From NCBI RefSeq assembly GCF_002250505.1, contig NZ_NJGY01000001.1:317676-381675 (forward strand): a DNA stretch of 64,000 nucleotides, read 5' to 3'. Below the pieces are notes generated by a model. That model was not told where the DNA came from. It searched no databases and saw only the letters and a list, made by a program, of their open reading frames with translations. Positions 9,949 to 19,108 of the stretch are shown here, one piece after another (position 1 is the stretch's first letter; each line of letters begins with the position of its first letter). This DNA comes from Janthinobacterium sp. PC23-8. GTDB lineage: Bacteria; Pseudomonadota; Gammaproteobacteria; Burkholderiales; Burkholderiaceae_D. Made by a program: the position numbers and the translations under genes.

Positions 9949-11451
9949 TTATTTGGCGAAAGGACGCAGGGACACGAACTGCGTCGTCTCGCCGCGGCGC
10001 ACCAGCAGGGCCGAGGTTTTCTTCGGATCGAGCCTGGCGACCAGAGCATTGAACTGCGTGGCGTCGCGCACGGCGACGTTATTGAGTTGCAGGATCACGT
10101 CGCCAGGCTGCAGGCCAGCCAGGGCCGCCACGCCGTCGGCGTCATCGACCAGCACGCCCGCATCGATTTTCAGCTCCTGCTTCCTGGCGGCCGGCACGTC
10201 GCTGACCTTCAGGCCCAGCGCATTGCTGGTCTGCGCTTCGGGCTGCCTGGCTGACGCCTTGCCTGCCGTCTTCCCGCCTTCCAGTTCGGCCACCGTGACG
10301 GGCAGCTCCTGCTGCGCGCCCTTGCGCCAGACGGTGATGGTGGCCTTGCCATTGACGGCGGCGCCGCCCACCAGGCGCGGCAGGTCGGACGAGCGCTGGA
10401 TCTGGGTGCCATTGAATTTCAGGATAATGTCACCGGGCTTGACACCGGCCTTGTCGGCCGGGCCGCCGGGTTCGACCAGCGACACTTGCGCCCCCTTGGC
10501 GTTTGGCAAGCCCAGCGATTCGGCCACTTCCTTGCTCACTTCGCCGATCTGCACGCCGATGCGTCCGCGCACCACCTTGCCGGTCTTTTTCAGTTGCTCG
10601 CCCACCCGCATGGCTTCATCGATGGGCACGGCAAACGAAATGCCGTTATACGCGCCGGACAGGGTGGCGATCTGCGAATTGATGCCGATCACTTCGCCGC
10701 GCAGATTGATCAGCGGACCGCCCGAGTTGCCCGGGTTGACGGCCACGTCGCTCTGGATCAGCGGCAGGTAGTCGCCCGTATCGCGCGACTTGGCCGAGAT
10801 AATGCCCGCAGTCACCGTGTTTTCCAGGTTGAAGGGTGAGCCGATGGCGATCACCCATTCGCCGACGCGGATTTTTTCCGAGTCGCCGATGGTCACGCGC
10901 GGCAAGTTGGCGCCTTCGATTTTCAGCAGGGCCACGTCGGTGCGCGCGTCAGCGCCAATCACCTTGGCCTTGAATTCGCGCTTGTCGGTCAGCGTGACAT
11001 AGACTTCATCGGCGCCATCGACCACATGCGCATTGCTGAGCACATAACCATCGGCGGAAATGATGAAGCCGGAGCCGACGCCGCGCTGCACTTCCTGTTC
11101 CGGCGGGGCGCGGCGGCTGCGCGGACCCTGCTGGCGCGGCGCGGGCATGGCGCCGCCAAAAAAACGGCGCAGGAATTCCTGCATTTCCTGCTCGTCGCTG
11201 CTGCCGGCGCCAGCAGCGCCCATCTTCAGGCGCTCGGTGGTGCGGATATTGACGACGGCCGGGCCGACGGCATCGACCAGGTCGGCAAAATCAGGCAATT
11301 GAACGGACCGCACGGCGGGCACGGCGGCCTGGGCAGACGCGACGACGCCCAGCATGGCGGGCGCGAACAAAGCGCCGGCCGTCCCCAGACATAAGGCGGA
11401 AAGCGTCTTCGCTGAAAACGTTTTGCTGTGTGCATAAATATTTTTTTTCAT
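9949..11451 (-). CDS. degQ: DegQ/MucD-type periplasmic serine endoprotease
   Basis: This HtrA-family protease/chaperone handles misfolded envelope proteins. From the ATG at 11451 it is 500 residues with a signal peptide (about 1-41, cleavage near ASAQA-AV). The catalytic triad is His142 (SNAHVV), Asp172 (ARTDVALL) and Ser243 (NPGNSGGPL), and two C-terminal PDZ domains follow (VRGRIGVQIG..., SNALGLKVSD...). An upstream in-frame start at 11619 would bury the signal peptide and was rejected. It is the third gene of rpoE-rseA-degQ, in the place of mucD. No rseB intervenes. Confidence 0.95.
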   Translation of the reverse strand: MKKNIYAHSKTFSAKTLSALCLGTAGALFAPAMLGVVASAQAAVPAVRSVQLPDFADLVDAVGPAVVNIRTTERLKMGAAGAGSSDEQEMQEFLRRFFGGAMPAPRQQGPRSRRAPPEQEVQRGVGSGFIISADGYVLSNAHVVDGADEVYVTLTDKREFKAKVIGADARTDVALLKIEGANLPRVTIGDSEKIRVGEWVIAIGSPFNLENTVTAGIISAKSRDTGDYLPLIQSDVAVNPGNSGGPLINLRGEVIGINSQIATLSGAYNGISFAVPIDEAMRVGEQLKKTGKVVRGRIGVQIGEVSKEVAESLGLPNAKGAQVSLVEPGGPADKAGVKPGDIILKFNGTQIQRSSDLPRLVGGAAVNGKATITVWRKGAQQELPVTVAELEGGKTAGKASARQPEAQTSNALGLKVSDVPAARKQELKIDAGVLVDDADGVAALAGLQPGDVILQLNNVAVRDATQFNALVARLDPKKTSALLVRRGETTQFVSLRPFAK

Positions 11452-11685
11452 GGAGTTATCTTTTCGAATGTTAGTCGGAGCGAGCTGTTGCCTTCCCGCC
11501 CATGCTGCGGCCAAGGGCAAGGCGCCGGAGGCACAGACGGCGGCCTTGGACAGACCGCACATGGCAAACCGTGCAACAATATATCGCATAAGCAAGATAT
11601 CGCCAGCGGCTAGTGTCAATCGTGCAGAAGGCCGGTGTCAAGAGGGTGGCGCCGGTATTAAGGCTGGCGTAAGCAGTCCAGGAAA

Positions 11686-11997
11686 CTAGCGCTGGGGAAC
11701 AGCGCCCACGCCCGGCTGCCCGGTTACGCTGGACACCGTGGTCGCGACCGGCGCCAGGAGCGGGGCTGGTACGGCTTCGCACGCCAGGCGGCTGGCCAGC
11801 CGCGCGTCGAAGCCGGCGCTCAGGGCCAGCGCGTCCTGCCCGGCGCGCAATGCCTCGCCGATCTGGCGATACGCATGCCAGGCCTGCTGCCCCGCATCGG
11901 TGTCGAGCGCGGCAAAGGCCAGTTCGAGTTCGCTCGCCGCCAGTTCGCCATCGGCCAAGGCCGAAATATGCTCGTGCAATCCTGGATATGTGTCCAT
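11686..11997 (-). CDS. rseA: RseA-like anti-sigma-E protein, short and without a membrane segment
   Basis: The 103-residue product begins MDTYPGLHEHISALADGE, matching the N-terminal anti-sigma domain of RseA/MucA proteins (helical, D-G-E-L motif, HAYRQIGEALR), which occludes sigma-E. E. coli RseA has about 216 residues with a transmembrane helix and a periplasmic domain that takes the DegS/RseP cut. Here the protein stops after a short Ala/Pro/Val tail and has no hydrophobic helix. Reading past the stop or into other frames gives none either. It lies 52 bp downstream of rpoE. The family call rests on the N-terminal motif and gene position. Confidence 0.8.
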   Translation of the reverse strand: MDTYPGLHEHISALADGELAASELELAFAALDTDAGQQAWHAYRQIGEALRAGQDALALSAGFDARLASRLACEAVPAPLLAPVATTVSSVTGQPGVGAVPQR

Positions 11998-12049
11998 CTT
12001 GGGTCCTGCCAGTCAAAGGAAGTGGTGCGGCTTGCTTATGGTCAGTGCA

Positions 12050-12652
12050 TTACCAACGCTTGTCAATCGGCATGTCCAGCAAGGGTTTGAGTTTTTCCGC
12101 AATCACCTCGCGCGCCCGAAAGATACGACTGCGCACGGTACCGATCGGACAGGCCATGATTTCCGAGATCTCTTCATAGCTCAGCCCTTCGATTTCGCGC
12201 AGCACGATGGCGGTGCGCAATTCGATCGGCAGCACATCCATGGCCGCATTGACGGTGGCGGCGATCTGCTTGCTGGCAAGCACGGACTCGGGCGTATTAT
12301 TGTCGCGCAGCTTGTTGCCGTCATCAAAGGACTCGGCGTGTTCGGCATCGGTGTCGCCGGACGTGGGCGCGCGCCGGCCCTGGGTAACCAGATGGTTTTT
12401 GGCCGTATTGATGCCGATGCGATAGAGCCAGGTATAAAAGGCCGCGTCGCCGCGGAAATGCCGCAGCGCGCGATACGCCTTGATAAAGGTTTCTTGCACC
12501 ACATCTTCGGCCTCCGCCGGGTCATGCACCAGCCGCGATACCAGCCGCATCAGGCGCCGCTGGTATTTCGATACCAGTACGTCAAATGCCCGCCTGTCGC
12601 CAGCCTGGACCCGCTCGACCAATAATTGATCACCTTCGCGTTCTGTCCTCAC
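12050..12652 (-). CDS. rpoE: Extracytoplasmic-function sigma factor RpoE (sigma-E)
   Basis: Sigma-E directs RNA polymerase to envelope-stress promoters. The 200-residue protein has region 2 (DQLLVERVQAGDRRAFDVLV, YQRRLMRLVSRLV, EDVVQETFIKAYRAL, FYTWLYRIGINTAKN) and region 4 (LPIELRTAIVLREIEGLSY, EEISEIMACPIGTVRSRIFR). The GTG at 12652 gives the usual start (RTEREGDQLL) and has AGGGA upstream. The ATG at 12673 would add seven residues. A sigma-E-like promoter lies just upstream, consistent with autoregulation. Confidence 0.96.
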   Translation of the reverse strand: MRTEREGDQLLVERVQAGDRRAFDVLVSKYQRRLMRLVSRLVHDPAEAEDVVQETFIKAYRALRHFRGDAAFYTWLYRIGINTAKNHLVTQGRRAPTSGDTDAEHAESFDDGNKLRDNNTPESVLASKQIAATVNAAMDVLPIELRTAIVLREIEGLSYEEISEIMACPIGTVRSRIFRAREVIAEKLKPLLDMPIDKRW

Positions 12653-12695
12653 GCCCTGTATCCCTGGTAGCATGCAGCGCGGGCGTCTGTATGGT

Positions 12696-12723
12696 TATAG
12701 AGTTGGCCCGCTGCAAGAAGTTC
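12696..12723 (-). promoter_or_regulatory. Candidate sigma-E-dependent promoter of rpoE
   Basis: On the minus strand GAACTT (12718-12723) is followed after exactly 16 bp by TCTATA (12696-12701). This resembles the sigma-E consensus GGAACTT-N15/16-TCnnA, with one imperfect position in the -35. It would start transcription about 35 nt before the GTG start of rpoE. The same spacing and core bases occur before the ThiF operon. Confidence 0.5.
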
Positions 12724-12740
12724 AGTAGTTTCCGCACTTT

Positions 12741-13217
12741 TTATAACGCCCTCCCGCGCGCCGCGATGGCACGGCATGCCACGGCCAGTTCGCGGAACGC
12801 CAGCGTGCCCGGCAGGGCGCGCTGCACCACCACCGTGACGGTGCGCCCGTCGTCATCGGCCAGGCGCAGCACCAGCAGCGCAGGCCACAAGGTGGAGCCG
12901 GGCAGCAGGCGCAGCGGCTGCGCGGGTGCCGCGGACCGCCCCGCATGTGCCTCAAGTACCTCATGTTCCGTCAGCCGAAACTGGCCAACCGGTGAAATAT
13001 CAAGCGTGCGCGGCTTTCTGCGAGAACACCACACAACGCCGGGCACGGCGAGCACCAGCACGCCGCCAGCCACACTGATCAGTGCAGCAGGCCAGGCCAG
13101 GGCATAGGCGCCCGTTGCCAGCGGCCAGGCCGCCAGCAAGGCGCCAAGACCCAGGCAGGCTTGCAGCAGAAGCAAGCCGACAGGCGTGCGCAAGACAGCC
13201 GATACGGCAATCGACAT
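12741..13217 (-). CDS. YgfX-like small inner-membrane protein
   Basis: A 158-residue protein with two adjacent hydrophobic helices (about 10-36 and 38-60) followed by a cytosolic beta-rich domain (WPALLVLRLADDDGRT, VVVQRALPGTLAFRELAV). Architecture and position between fabF and rpoE resemble YgfX/CptA-type proteins annotated there in Burkholderiales. The sequence alone does not prove the family, and the function in this context is unknown. Confidence 0.65.
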   Translation of the reverse strand: MSIAVSAVLRTPVGLLLLQACLGLGALLAAWPLATGAYALAWPAALISVAGGVLVLAVPGVVWCSRRKPRTLDISPVGQFRLTEHEVLEAHAGRSAAPAQPLRLLPGSTLWPALLVLRLADDDGRTVTVVVQRALPGTLAFRELAVACRAIAARGRAL

Positions 13218-13273
13218 ACATTCTCAATGGGGAAATATCAGGCGCGCCGGCACCATGCCGGGCAAATTCAGGT

Positions 13274-13329
13274 GCCAACGAACGTTGGCGCCGAATCAGC
13301 GCTCACTACGGTTTGACCGCAGCGAGCGC
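13274..13329. repeat. Two hairpins in the fabF-ygfX gap
   Basis: GCCAACG-AA-CGTTGGC (13274-13289) is followed by a 14-bp stem GCGCTCACTACGGT (13299-13312) / ACCGCAGCGAGCGC (13316-13329) with a 3-nt loop. In minus-strand RNA the longer stem is fully paired if two G-U wobbles are allowed. No T-tract follows, so these are more likely mRNA 3'-end or processing structures than a canonical intrinsic terminator after fabF. Confidence 0.55.
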
Positions 13330-13353
13330 CAGAAAGTTCAAGCAATGAACAGC

Positions 13354-14604
13354 TTATTTCGCTTTGCCGAAAATCAGCGTGCCATTCGTTCCGCCGAAGC
13401 CAAAGGAATTTTTCACTGCAAAATCGATCTTCATGTCCCGCGCCGTGTTGGCGCAGAAATCGAGATCACACGCCGGATCCTGGTTGAAGATGTTGATGGT
13501 CGGCGGCGACACCTGATGGTGCAGCGCCAGGACCGTAAACACCGCTTCCAGACCGCCCGCGCCGCCCAGCAAATGGCCCGTCATCGATTTGGTCGAGTTC
13601 ACTACCAGGTTTTTCGCATGGTCGCCGAAGGTGCGCTTGACGCCCATCACTTCGGCCACATCGCCCTGCGGGGTCGACGTACCGTGCGCGTTCAGATATT
13701 GAATCTGGTCCGGGTTCAGGCCTGCGTTGTTGAGCGCCGCGATCACCGACCTGCTGCCGCCGCTACCATCTTCCAGCGGCGAGGTCATGTGATAAGCATC
13801 CGCGCTCATCCCGAAACCATGCACTTCGGCATAGATCCTGGCGCCGCGGGCCACCGCGTGTTCGTACTCTTCGAGCACCATCACGCCGGCGCCTTCGCCG
13901 AGCACAAAACCGTCGCGGTCGGTATCCCACGGACGCGACGCCGTTGCCGGGTCATCGTTGCGGGTCGACAAGGCACGTGCCGAGGCGAAACCGCCCAGGC
14001 CCAGTGGCGACACGGTCGATTCGGCGCCGCCGGCAATCATGACGTCGGCATCGCCGTACTCGATCATGCGCGCGGCCGCGCCGATGCTGTGCAAACCGGT
14101 GGTGCAAGCCGTGACGATGGCCAGGTTCGGGCCTTTCAGACCATATTTGATCGAAAGGTTGCCAGAGATCATGTTAATGATCGAGGCAGGCACGAAAAAG
14201 GGCGAGATGCGGCGCGGGCCACGTTTTTCGTACTCGGACTTGGTTTCTTCGATCAGCGGCAAGCCACCGATGCCGGAGCCGATGATGACGCCGATACGCT
14301 CGGCGTTCTCTTCGGTAACCTCCAGGCCACAGTCCTGCATCGCCTGGATGCCGGCAGCCATGCCGTAATGGATAAAGGTATCCATATGGCGAGCTTCCTT
14401 ACCGGAGATATAATCTTCGATATTGAAACCCTTGACTTCACCGGCAAAATGCGTGGTGAATGGCTGCGCATCGAACTTGGTAATCGTGGCGATGCCCGAT
14501 TTTCCTTCGACGATTGCGCTCCACGCCTCGGCAATAGTATTGCCGACAGGTGAAACGCAGCCCAGGCCGGTGACAACAACACGACGGTTTTTAGAACGGC
14601 TCAA
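13354..14604 (-). CDS. fabF: 3-oxoacyl-[ACP] synthase II (KASII)
   Basis: FabF elongates acyl-ACP with malonyl-ACP and governs the C16:1 to C18:1 step. The 416-residue thiolase-fold protein has the nucleophile Cys167 ([12 protein letters not shown]), the two catalytic histidines in [11 protein letters not shown] and [13 protein letters not shown], and the C-terminal [10 protein letters not shown]. The start codon is TTG at 14604, supported by AGGAG seven bases upstream and by the conserved N-terminus RRVVVTGLG. It follows acpP by 29 bp. Confidence 0.97.
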   Translation of the reverse strand: MSRSKNRRVVVTGLGCVSPVGNTIAEAWSAIVEGKSGIATITKFDAQPFTTHFAGEVKGFNIEDYISGKEARHMDTFIHYGMAAGIQAMQDCGLEVTEENAERIGVIIGSGIGGLPLIEETKSEYEKRGPRRISPFFVPASIINMISGNLSIKYGLKGPNLAIVTACTTGLHSIGAAARMIEYGDADVMIAGGAESTVSPLGLGGFASARALSTRNDDPATASRPWDTDRDGFVLGEGAGVMVLEEYEHAVARGARIYAEVHGFGMSADAYHMTSPLEDGSGGSRSVIAALNNAGLNPDQIQYLNAHGTSTPQGDVAEVMGVKRTFGDHAKNLVVNSTKSMTGHLLGGAGGLEAVFTVLALHHQVSPPTINIFNQDPACDLDFCANTARDMKIDFAVKNSFGFGGTNGTLIFGKAK

Positions 14605-14633
14605 GCGATTCTCCTGAAGTCGGTCAGACAGGC

Positions 14634-14873
14634 TTAGGCCTTGACGTGTGCGGTGGCGTAGTCGATCGCCTGTTGCACGGTGGTGATTTTTTCAGCTTGT
14701 TCGTCAGGGATTTCCATTTCGAATTCGTCTTCCAGTGCCATCACCAGTTCCACGGTGTCCAGGGAATCGGCGCCCAGGTCGTCGACGAAGGAGGATTCGA
14801 TTTTGATGTCTGCTTCTGCAACGCCCAGTTGCTCAGCGACGATTTTCTTAACGCGTTGTTCGATATCCGACAT
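14634..14873 (-). CDS. acpP: Acyl carrier protein
   Basis: The 79-residue acidic protein carries acyl chains for FabD/G/F/H and PlsX. The phosphopantetheine site is Ser37 in [19 protein letters not shown], and the N-terminus [18 protein letters not shown] is characteristic. It has its own promoter region downstream of a fabG terminator, consistent with the high ACP demand and with the independent acpP promoter known in E. coli. Confidence 0.99.
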   Translation of the reverse strand: MSDIEQRVKKIVAEQLGVAEADIKIESSFVDDLGADSLDTVELVMALEDEFEMEIPDEQAEKITTVQQAIDYATAHVKA

Positions 14874-14990
14874 GTTATGGCTCCAAAGTGTGTGTTACGG
14901 AAAGTGCGCGCATTTTATCAGGTTTGCGCGTCCGGATACTAATTTCGGCGTCTGCTGATAATTCAACCGAAACTGCTGCTAAAAGATGCG

Positions 14991-14996
14991 ATTATA
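14991..14996 (-). promoter_or_regulatory. -10 element of the likely acpP promoter
   Basis: On the minus strand a perfect TATAAT sits three bases after the T-tract of the fabG terminator, about 118 bp before the acpP start. The -35 would fall inside the terminator stem and does not match consensus well, so only the -10 is clear. The leader would be about 110 nt long. Confidence 0.5.
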
Positions 14997-14999
14997 GTC

Positions 15000-15033
15000 A
15001 AAAAACCAGTTGCACATCATGCCACAAACTGGT
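15000..15033 (-). terminator. Intrinsic terminator downstream of fabG
   Basis: In minus-strand RNA, ACCAGTT (15027-15033) and AACTGGT (15005-15011) pair around a 15-nt loop and are followed by six Ts (15000-15005). It is placed 18 bp after the fabG stop, directly in front of the acpP -10 element. This makes acpP-fabF a separate transcription unit, though readthrough is possible. Confidence 0.7.
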
Positions 15034-15051
15034 GTTTCATCTATCTTCACA

Positions 15052-15795
15052 TCAATTCATGTACATGCCGCCATTCACGTGCAAGGTCGTGCCCGTGATG
15101 TAAGCCGCTTGCGGCGAAGCCAGGAACGCCACGGCGGCCGCCACATCTTCCGGCTTGCCCAGGCGCGACAGCGGAATTTGCGTCAGCAAGGCCGCGTGCT
15201 GCTCGTCGCTCAAGGCTTTGGTCATGTCGGTATCGATAAAGCCGGGGGCGATGCAATTGACGGTAATGTTGCGGCTGCCGATTTCACGCGCCAGCGCGCG
15301 GCTCATGCCTTCCACGCCGGCCTTGGCCGCCGCGTAATTCATCTGGCCCGGATTGCCCGACGAGGCCACCACCGAGGTGATGTTGATGATACGCCCGGCC
15401 TTGGCCTTCATCATGCCGCGCAAGACGGCGCGCGACAAGCGACCGACGGCCGACAGATTGGTGGCGATCACATTGTCCCACTCTTCATCCTTCATGCGCA
15501 TGGCCAGCTGGTCTTGCGTGATGCCCGCATTGTTGACCAGGATCGACAGGCTGCCATAGGTTTTCTGCACCTCGTCGACCACTTGCGCGCAGCGCGTCGC
15601 ATCGGTCACGTTCAGGACCACGCCCTTGCCGGCCACGCCTTCGGCGGCCAGGTAGTCGGTGATTGCCTGCGCACCGGCGTCCGAGGTGGCGGTGCCGACC
15701 ACGGTCGCGCCCTGTTTGCCCAGCTCGGTGGCGATGGCGCGGCCGATGCCGCGCGAGGCGCCCGTGACCAGCACGACTTGATTCGTTAGCTTCAT
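15052..15795 (-). CDS. fabG: 3-oxoacyl-[ACP] reductase
   Basis: FabG is the NADPH-dependent reductase of 3-oxoacyl-ACP in fatty-acid elongation. The 247-residue short-chain dehydrogenase has the cofactor motif VTGASRGIGRAIA, NNAG, and the catalytic Ser-Tyr-Lys in NITSVVASSGNPGQMNYAAAK. The ATG at 15795 has AAGGAT upstream. A start at 15831 would add 12 non-conserved residues. It lies 55 bp after fabD. Confidence 0.97.
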   Translation of the reverse strand: MKLTNQVVLVTGASRGIGRAIATELGKQGATVVGTATSDAGAQAITDYLAAEGVAGKGVVLNVTDATRCAQVVDEVQKTYGSLSILVNNAGITQDQLAMRMKDEEWDNVIATNLSAVGRLSRAVLRGMMKAKAGRIINITSVVASSGNPGQMNYAAAKAGVEGMSRALAREIGSRNITVNCIAPGFIDTDMTKALSDEQHAALLTQIPLSRLGKPEDVAAAVAFLASPQAAYITGTTLHVNGGMYMN

Positions 15796-15850
15796 GAGTA
15801 TCCTTAAAAATGGCTGGCGGCAGCAAAGCAAGCCCGCTGCCGCGCACTGT

Positions 15851-16792
15851 TTATTTGAGCTGCGTCAAAATACGGTCAAGCGAGGCCTGGTCGACGATGG
15901 CGTCACCCACCAGCACCGGATCGATGCGCTTGGCCAGGCCCATCAGGACCTTGCCCGGACCGCATTCGATCACCTGGGTGATGCCGTCCGCCGCTACCTT
16001 CTGCATGGTCTCCACCCAGCGCACGGGGCTGGCCGCCTGGCGCACCAGCGCATCCCTGATGCCAGCCGGATCGGTCACGATGGCGACATCGACGTTGTTG
16101 ATCAGGGCGATCTGCGGCGTATTGAACGCCAGGTCGGCCATATAGTCGCGCAGGCGGTCGGATGCAGGTTGCAGCAGCGAGGAGTGGAACGGCGCCGATA
16201 CCGGCAGCTTCATGGCGCGCTTGGCGCCCTTGGCCTTGGCCAGCTCGCAGGCGCGCTCGACAGCGGCCGTATGGCCGGCGATGACCACTTGCGCAGGCGC
16301 ATTGAAGTTGACGGGCTCGACCACCAGGGCCGGGTTTTCGGCGGACGCTTGCGCACAGGCGGCGCGCACCTCGTCGTCCGACAGGCCCAGCACGACCGCC
16401 ATGGTGCCCTGCCCGACCGGCACGGCTTCCTGCATCGCCTGCGCGCGGAAGCGCACCAGCGGCACGGCGTCCTTGAAGGCGATCACGCCGGCGGCGACCA
16501 GCGCCGAATATTCACCGAGGCTGTGACCGGCCACCACGGTGGGCAGCGGGCCGCCGGCCGCCAGCCAGGCGCGGTAGAAGGCCACGGCCGCCGTCAGCAT
16601 GACGGGCTGGGTATTGGTGGTCAGGTCCAGCTCTTCCTTCGGACCTTCGGCGATCAGCTTGCCCAGGTCGAAGCGCAGCGCCTCGGACGCTTCGGCGACG
16701 GTCTGCGCCACCACCGGGTTGCCGGCGAAACCGTCGAGCATCGCGATCGCTTGCGAACCCTGGCCTGGGAAAACAAATGCAAATTGTGTCAT
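15851..16792 (-). CDS. fabD: Malonyl-CoA--ACP transacylase
   Basis: FabD loads malonyl onto ACP for elongation. The 313-residue protein shows FVFPGQGSQ at the N-terminus, the nucleophile Ser91 in AGHSLGEYSALVAAG, the substrate-binding Arg in LVRFRAQAMQ, and the catalytic His in VSAPFHSSLL. It is complete, sits 42 bp after fabH, and has a GGAG Shine-Dalgarno upstream. Confidence 0.98.
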   Translation of the reverse strand: MTQFAFVFPGQGSQAIAMLDGFAGNPVVAQTVAEASEALRFDLGKLIAEGPKEELDLTTNTQPVMLTAAVAFYRAWLAAGGPLPTVVAGHSLGEYSALVAAGVIAFKDAVPLVRFRAQAMQEAVPVGQGTMAVVLGLSDDEVRAACAQASAENPALVVEPVNFNAPAQVVIAGHTAAVERACELAKAKGAKRAMKLPVSAPFHSSLLQPASDRLRDYMADLAFNTPQIALINNVDVAIVTDPAGIRDALVRQAASPVRWVETMQKVAADGITQVIECGPGKVLMGLAKRIDPVLVGDAIVDQASLDRILTQLK

Positions 16793-16834
16793 CGTGACTC
16801 CGTTTTTTGAATAGTGTTGCAGCTTGCTTGCAGC

Positions 16835-17833
16835 CTACATGCGGGCCAGCACGGCACCCCAGGTAAAGCCGCCGCCCACGCCTTCCATCATCACATTGTC
16901 GCCTTTTTTGACGCGGCCATCACGCACGGCGATGTCCAGCGCCAGCGGGATCGAGGCGGCCGAGGTATTGCCATGCTGGTCGACCGTGACGACCATCTTT
17001 TCCAATGGCAAGCCAAGCTTTCTGGCGGTGCTGTTCATGATGCGGATATTGGCCTGGTGCGGAATCAGCCAGTCGATCTGGTCCGGCGTCATGTTGGCGT
17101 GCGCCAAGGCCTCATGCGCGACTTTTTCCAGCACCGACACGGCCAGCTTGAACACGGCCGGGCCGTCCATGTACAGGAAGGCGCTGCCGGCCAGTGCGCC
17201 GCCGGCCACACTACCCGGTACGCTGAGAATATCCGAGTGGCGGCCATCGGCGTGCAGCTTGGTGGCCAGGATGCCCGGCTCGTCCGATGCCGTCAGCACG
17301 ATGGCGCCGGCGCCGTCGCCGAACAGCACGCAGGTGCCGCGGTCGTCGAAATTGAGGATGCGCGAAAACACTTCGGCGCCGATCACCAGCACGTTTTTAT
17401 GCATGCCCGACTGGATGAAGCTGTCGGCGGTGGCAACCGCGTAGACAAAGCCGCTGCAGACGGCCTGCACGTCGACGGCGGCGCAATGATTGGTAATGCC
17501 CAGCTTGCTCTGCACGATGCAGGCGGTGCTGGGGAAGCTGCCGAAAAAGTCGGGGGTCGAACTGGCGACGATGATCAGGTCCAGATCGTTGCCGTCGAGA
17601 CCGGCCATCTCCAGCGCCTTTTTGGCCGCTTCGACGCCGAGGTCCGAGGAATTTTGCAGTGGTGCCGCGTAGTGGCGCGCCGAGATGCCGCTGCGCGACA
17701 CGATCCATTCATCCGAGGTCTCGATGCCCTTGGCGGCGAGCTGTTCCGTCAGATCCTGGTTGGTGACGCGCTTCTCCGGCAGGTAGCTGCCGGTACCGAT
17801 GATTTTGCTGTAAATTTTACGTACGATAGTCAT
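16835..17833 (-). CDS. fabH: 3-oxoacyl-[ACP] synthase III (KASIII)
   Basis: FabH condenses acetyl-CoA with malonyl-ACP to start fatty-acid synthesis. The 332-residue protein has the active-site Cys126 in [15 protein letters not shown], the His of PHQANIRIM, the Asn of [13 protein letters not shown] and the C-terminal GGGFTWGA. The start at 17833 ([20 protein letters not shown]) was preferred. An ATG at 17842 would add three residues. It follows plsX directly, as in plsX-fabHDG clusters. Confidence 0.97.
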   Translation of the reverse strand: MTIVRKIYSKIIGTGSYLPEKRVTNQDLTEQLAAKGIETSDEWIVSRSGISARHYAAPLQNSSDLGVEAAKKALEMAGLDGNDLDLIIVASSTPDFFGSFPSTACIVQSKLGITNHCAAVDVQAVCSGFVYAVATADSFIQSGMHKNVLVIGAEVFSRILNFDDRGTCVLFGDGAGAIVLTASDEPGILATKLHADGRHSDILSVPGSVAGGALAGSAFLYMDGPAVFKLAVSVLEKVAHEALAHANMTPDQIDWLIPHQANIRIMNSTARKLGLPLEKMVVTVDQHGNTSAASIPLALDIAVRDGRVKKGDNVMMEGVGGGFTWGAVLARM

Positions 17834-17845
17834 GCTTATCATCCA

Positions 17846-18913
17846 CTAAATGCTGGAGCTTGTAGATTGAGCTTCCTGCGCCACTGGTATGCGCGGCATC
17901 AGCTCGGCGATCATGCTGGCCAACTGGGCCTGCACATCATTCTTTGCCGCCTCATAGGCGCGGCGCAAGGCCCATTCGAACGAATAGGCATCGGCGCCAC
18001 CATGGCTCTTGATCACCAGGCCACGCAGGCCCAGCAGGCTGGCGCCGTTATAACGCGAGGGGTTCAGGCGGTTGGTAATGGCTTTCAGGGCGCCGCGCGC
18101 GATCAGGGCACCGAGGATGGTAATCGGATTGCGCTTGAATTCCGAGGTCAGCACGTCTTTCATGAAGCGCGCCAGGCCTTCGATGGCCTTCAGGGTGACG
18201 TTGCCGACAAAGCCGTCGCAGACGACGATATCGGTGGTGCCCTTGAAAATATCGTTGCCTTCCACATTGCCATGAAAGTTCAGCGCGCCGCGCTCGTGGT
18301 CGGCCTGCAAGAGCTTGGCGGTCAGCTTCACCACTTCATTGCCCTTGATGTCTTCCGTGCCCACGTTCAGCAGGCCGATGGTCGGGCGCTCGATGTTTTC
18401 CATGGCGGACACCAGCACCGAGCCCATGATGGCGAACTGGTGCAAGTGATGCGGTTCGCAATCGACGTTGGCGCCCAGGTCCAGCATATAGGTCGGACCG
18501 TTCTTTTGATTCGGCAGGATGCTGCAGATGGCCGGGCGGTCCACGCCCGACATGGTTTTCAGCACATAGCGCGACACGGCCATCAGGGCGCCGGTATTGC
18601 CGGCGGAAACGCAGGCTTGCGCCGCGCCATTCTTGACCTGTTCGATGGCCACGCGCATCGACGAATCCTTCTTGCGGCGCAGGGCCACTTCGAGCGGGTC
18701 GTCCATGGTGACTTGTTCGGAAGCATGCAATACCGACAGGCGCGGATGCGTCTCCGCCTTGTGCTTTTTCAGCTCGGCACGGATCACGTCTTCCAATCCT
18801 ACCAGGATCAGTTCGGCGTCAGGTTCGTGTTCAATAAAGGAAAGTGCTGCGGGGATCGTGACTGAGGGACCGTGATCTCCGCCCATGCAGTCGATAGAAA
18901 TTTTGATTGTCAT
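17846..18913 (-). CDS. plsX: Phosphate acyltransferase PlsX
   Basis: PlsX makes acyl-phosphate from acyl-ACP for PlsY-dependent lysophosphatidate synthesis. The 355-residue product starts [19 protein letters not shown], with the conserved D-x-x-G-G-D-H-G. It contains [45 protein letters not shown] and a C-terminal helical region. Twelve upstream in-frame residues from 18949 look non-conserved. Its neighbours rpmF and fabH match the widespread yceD-rpmF-plsX-fabH order. Confidence 0.97.
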   Translation of the reverse strand: MTIKISIDCMGGDHGPSVTIPAALSFIEHEPDAELILVGLEDVIRAELKKHKAETHPRLSVLHASEQVTMDDPLEVALRRKKDSSMRVAIEQVKNGAAQACVSAGNTGALMAVSRYVLKTMSGVDRPAICSILPNQKNGPTYMLDLGANVDCEPHHLHQFAIMGSVLVSAMENIERPTIGLLNVGTEDIKGNEVVKLTAKLLQADHERGALNFHGNVEGNDIFKGTTDIVVCDGFVGNVTLKAIEGLARFMKDVLTSEFKRNPITILGALIARGALKAITNRLNPSRYNGASLLGLRGLVIKSHGGADAYSFEWALRRAYEAAKNDVQAQLASMIAELMPRIPVAQEAQSTSSSI

Positions 18914-19035
18914 TTGGTGTGATTCAGTACCGCTGCGGGCTTGCGGCAAGGTGTGAATCGGACTGTCGCTGCAGGGATGCGCAGACCTGGCCAGCGTGAT
19001 TCAAAATGACGGTGCACAAGATGAATTGCAGCCGA

Positions 19036-19062
19036 TAAAAAAGAAGAAGCGGCGCCACGCCG
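19036..19062 (-). terminator. Weak terminator-like hairpin after rpmF
   Basis: On the minus strand CGGCG-TGG-CGCCG (19050-19062) is followed by a T-rich run ending in six Ts (19037-19042). The stem is only 5 bp. It lies between rpmF and plsX and could attenuate transcription from the ribosomal-protein gene into the lipid genes. Confidence 0.4.
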
Positions 19063-19108
19063 AAAAACCAACGCAACACCGCTTTCATCTTACCCAACAA
19101 AACGTCGA

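Noticed and set aside
11452-11685. Possible missing rseB or RseA membrane part in the 234-bp gap between rseA and degQ
   Set aside because: All three minus-strand frames were inspected. No RseB-like or transmembrane sequence is present; reading through the rseA stop gives only about 15 residues before another stop.
16814-18865. A plus-strand ORF of 683 codons opposite fabH and plsX
   Set aside because: fabH and plsX are unmistakable on the minus strand; the ORF is a GC-bias artefact.
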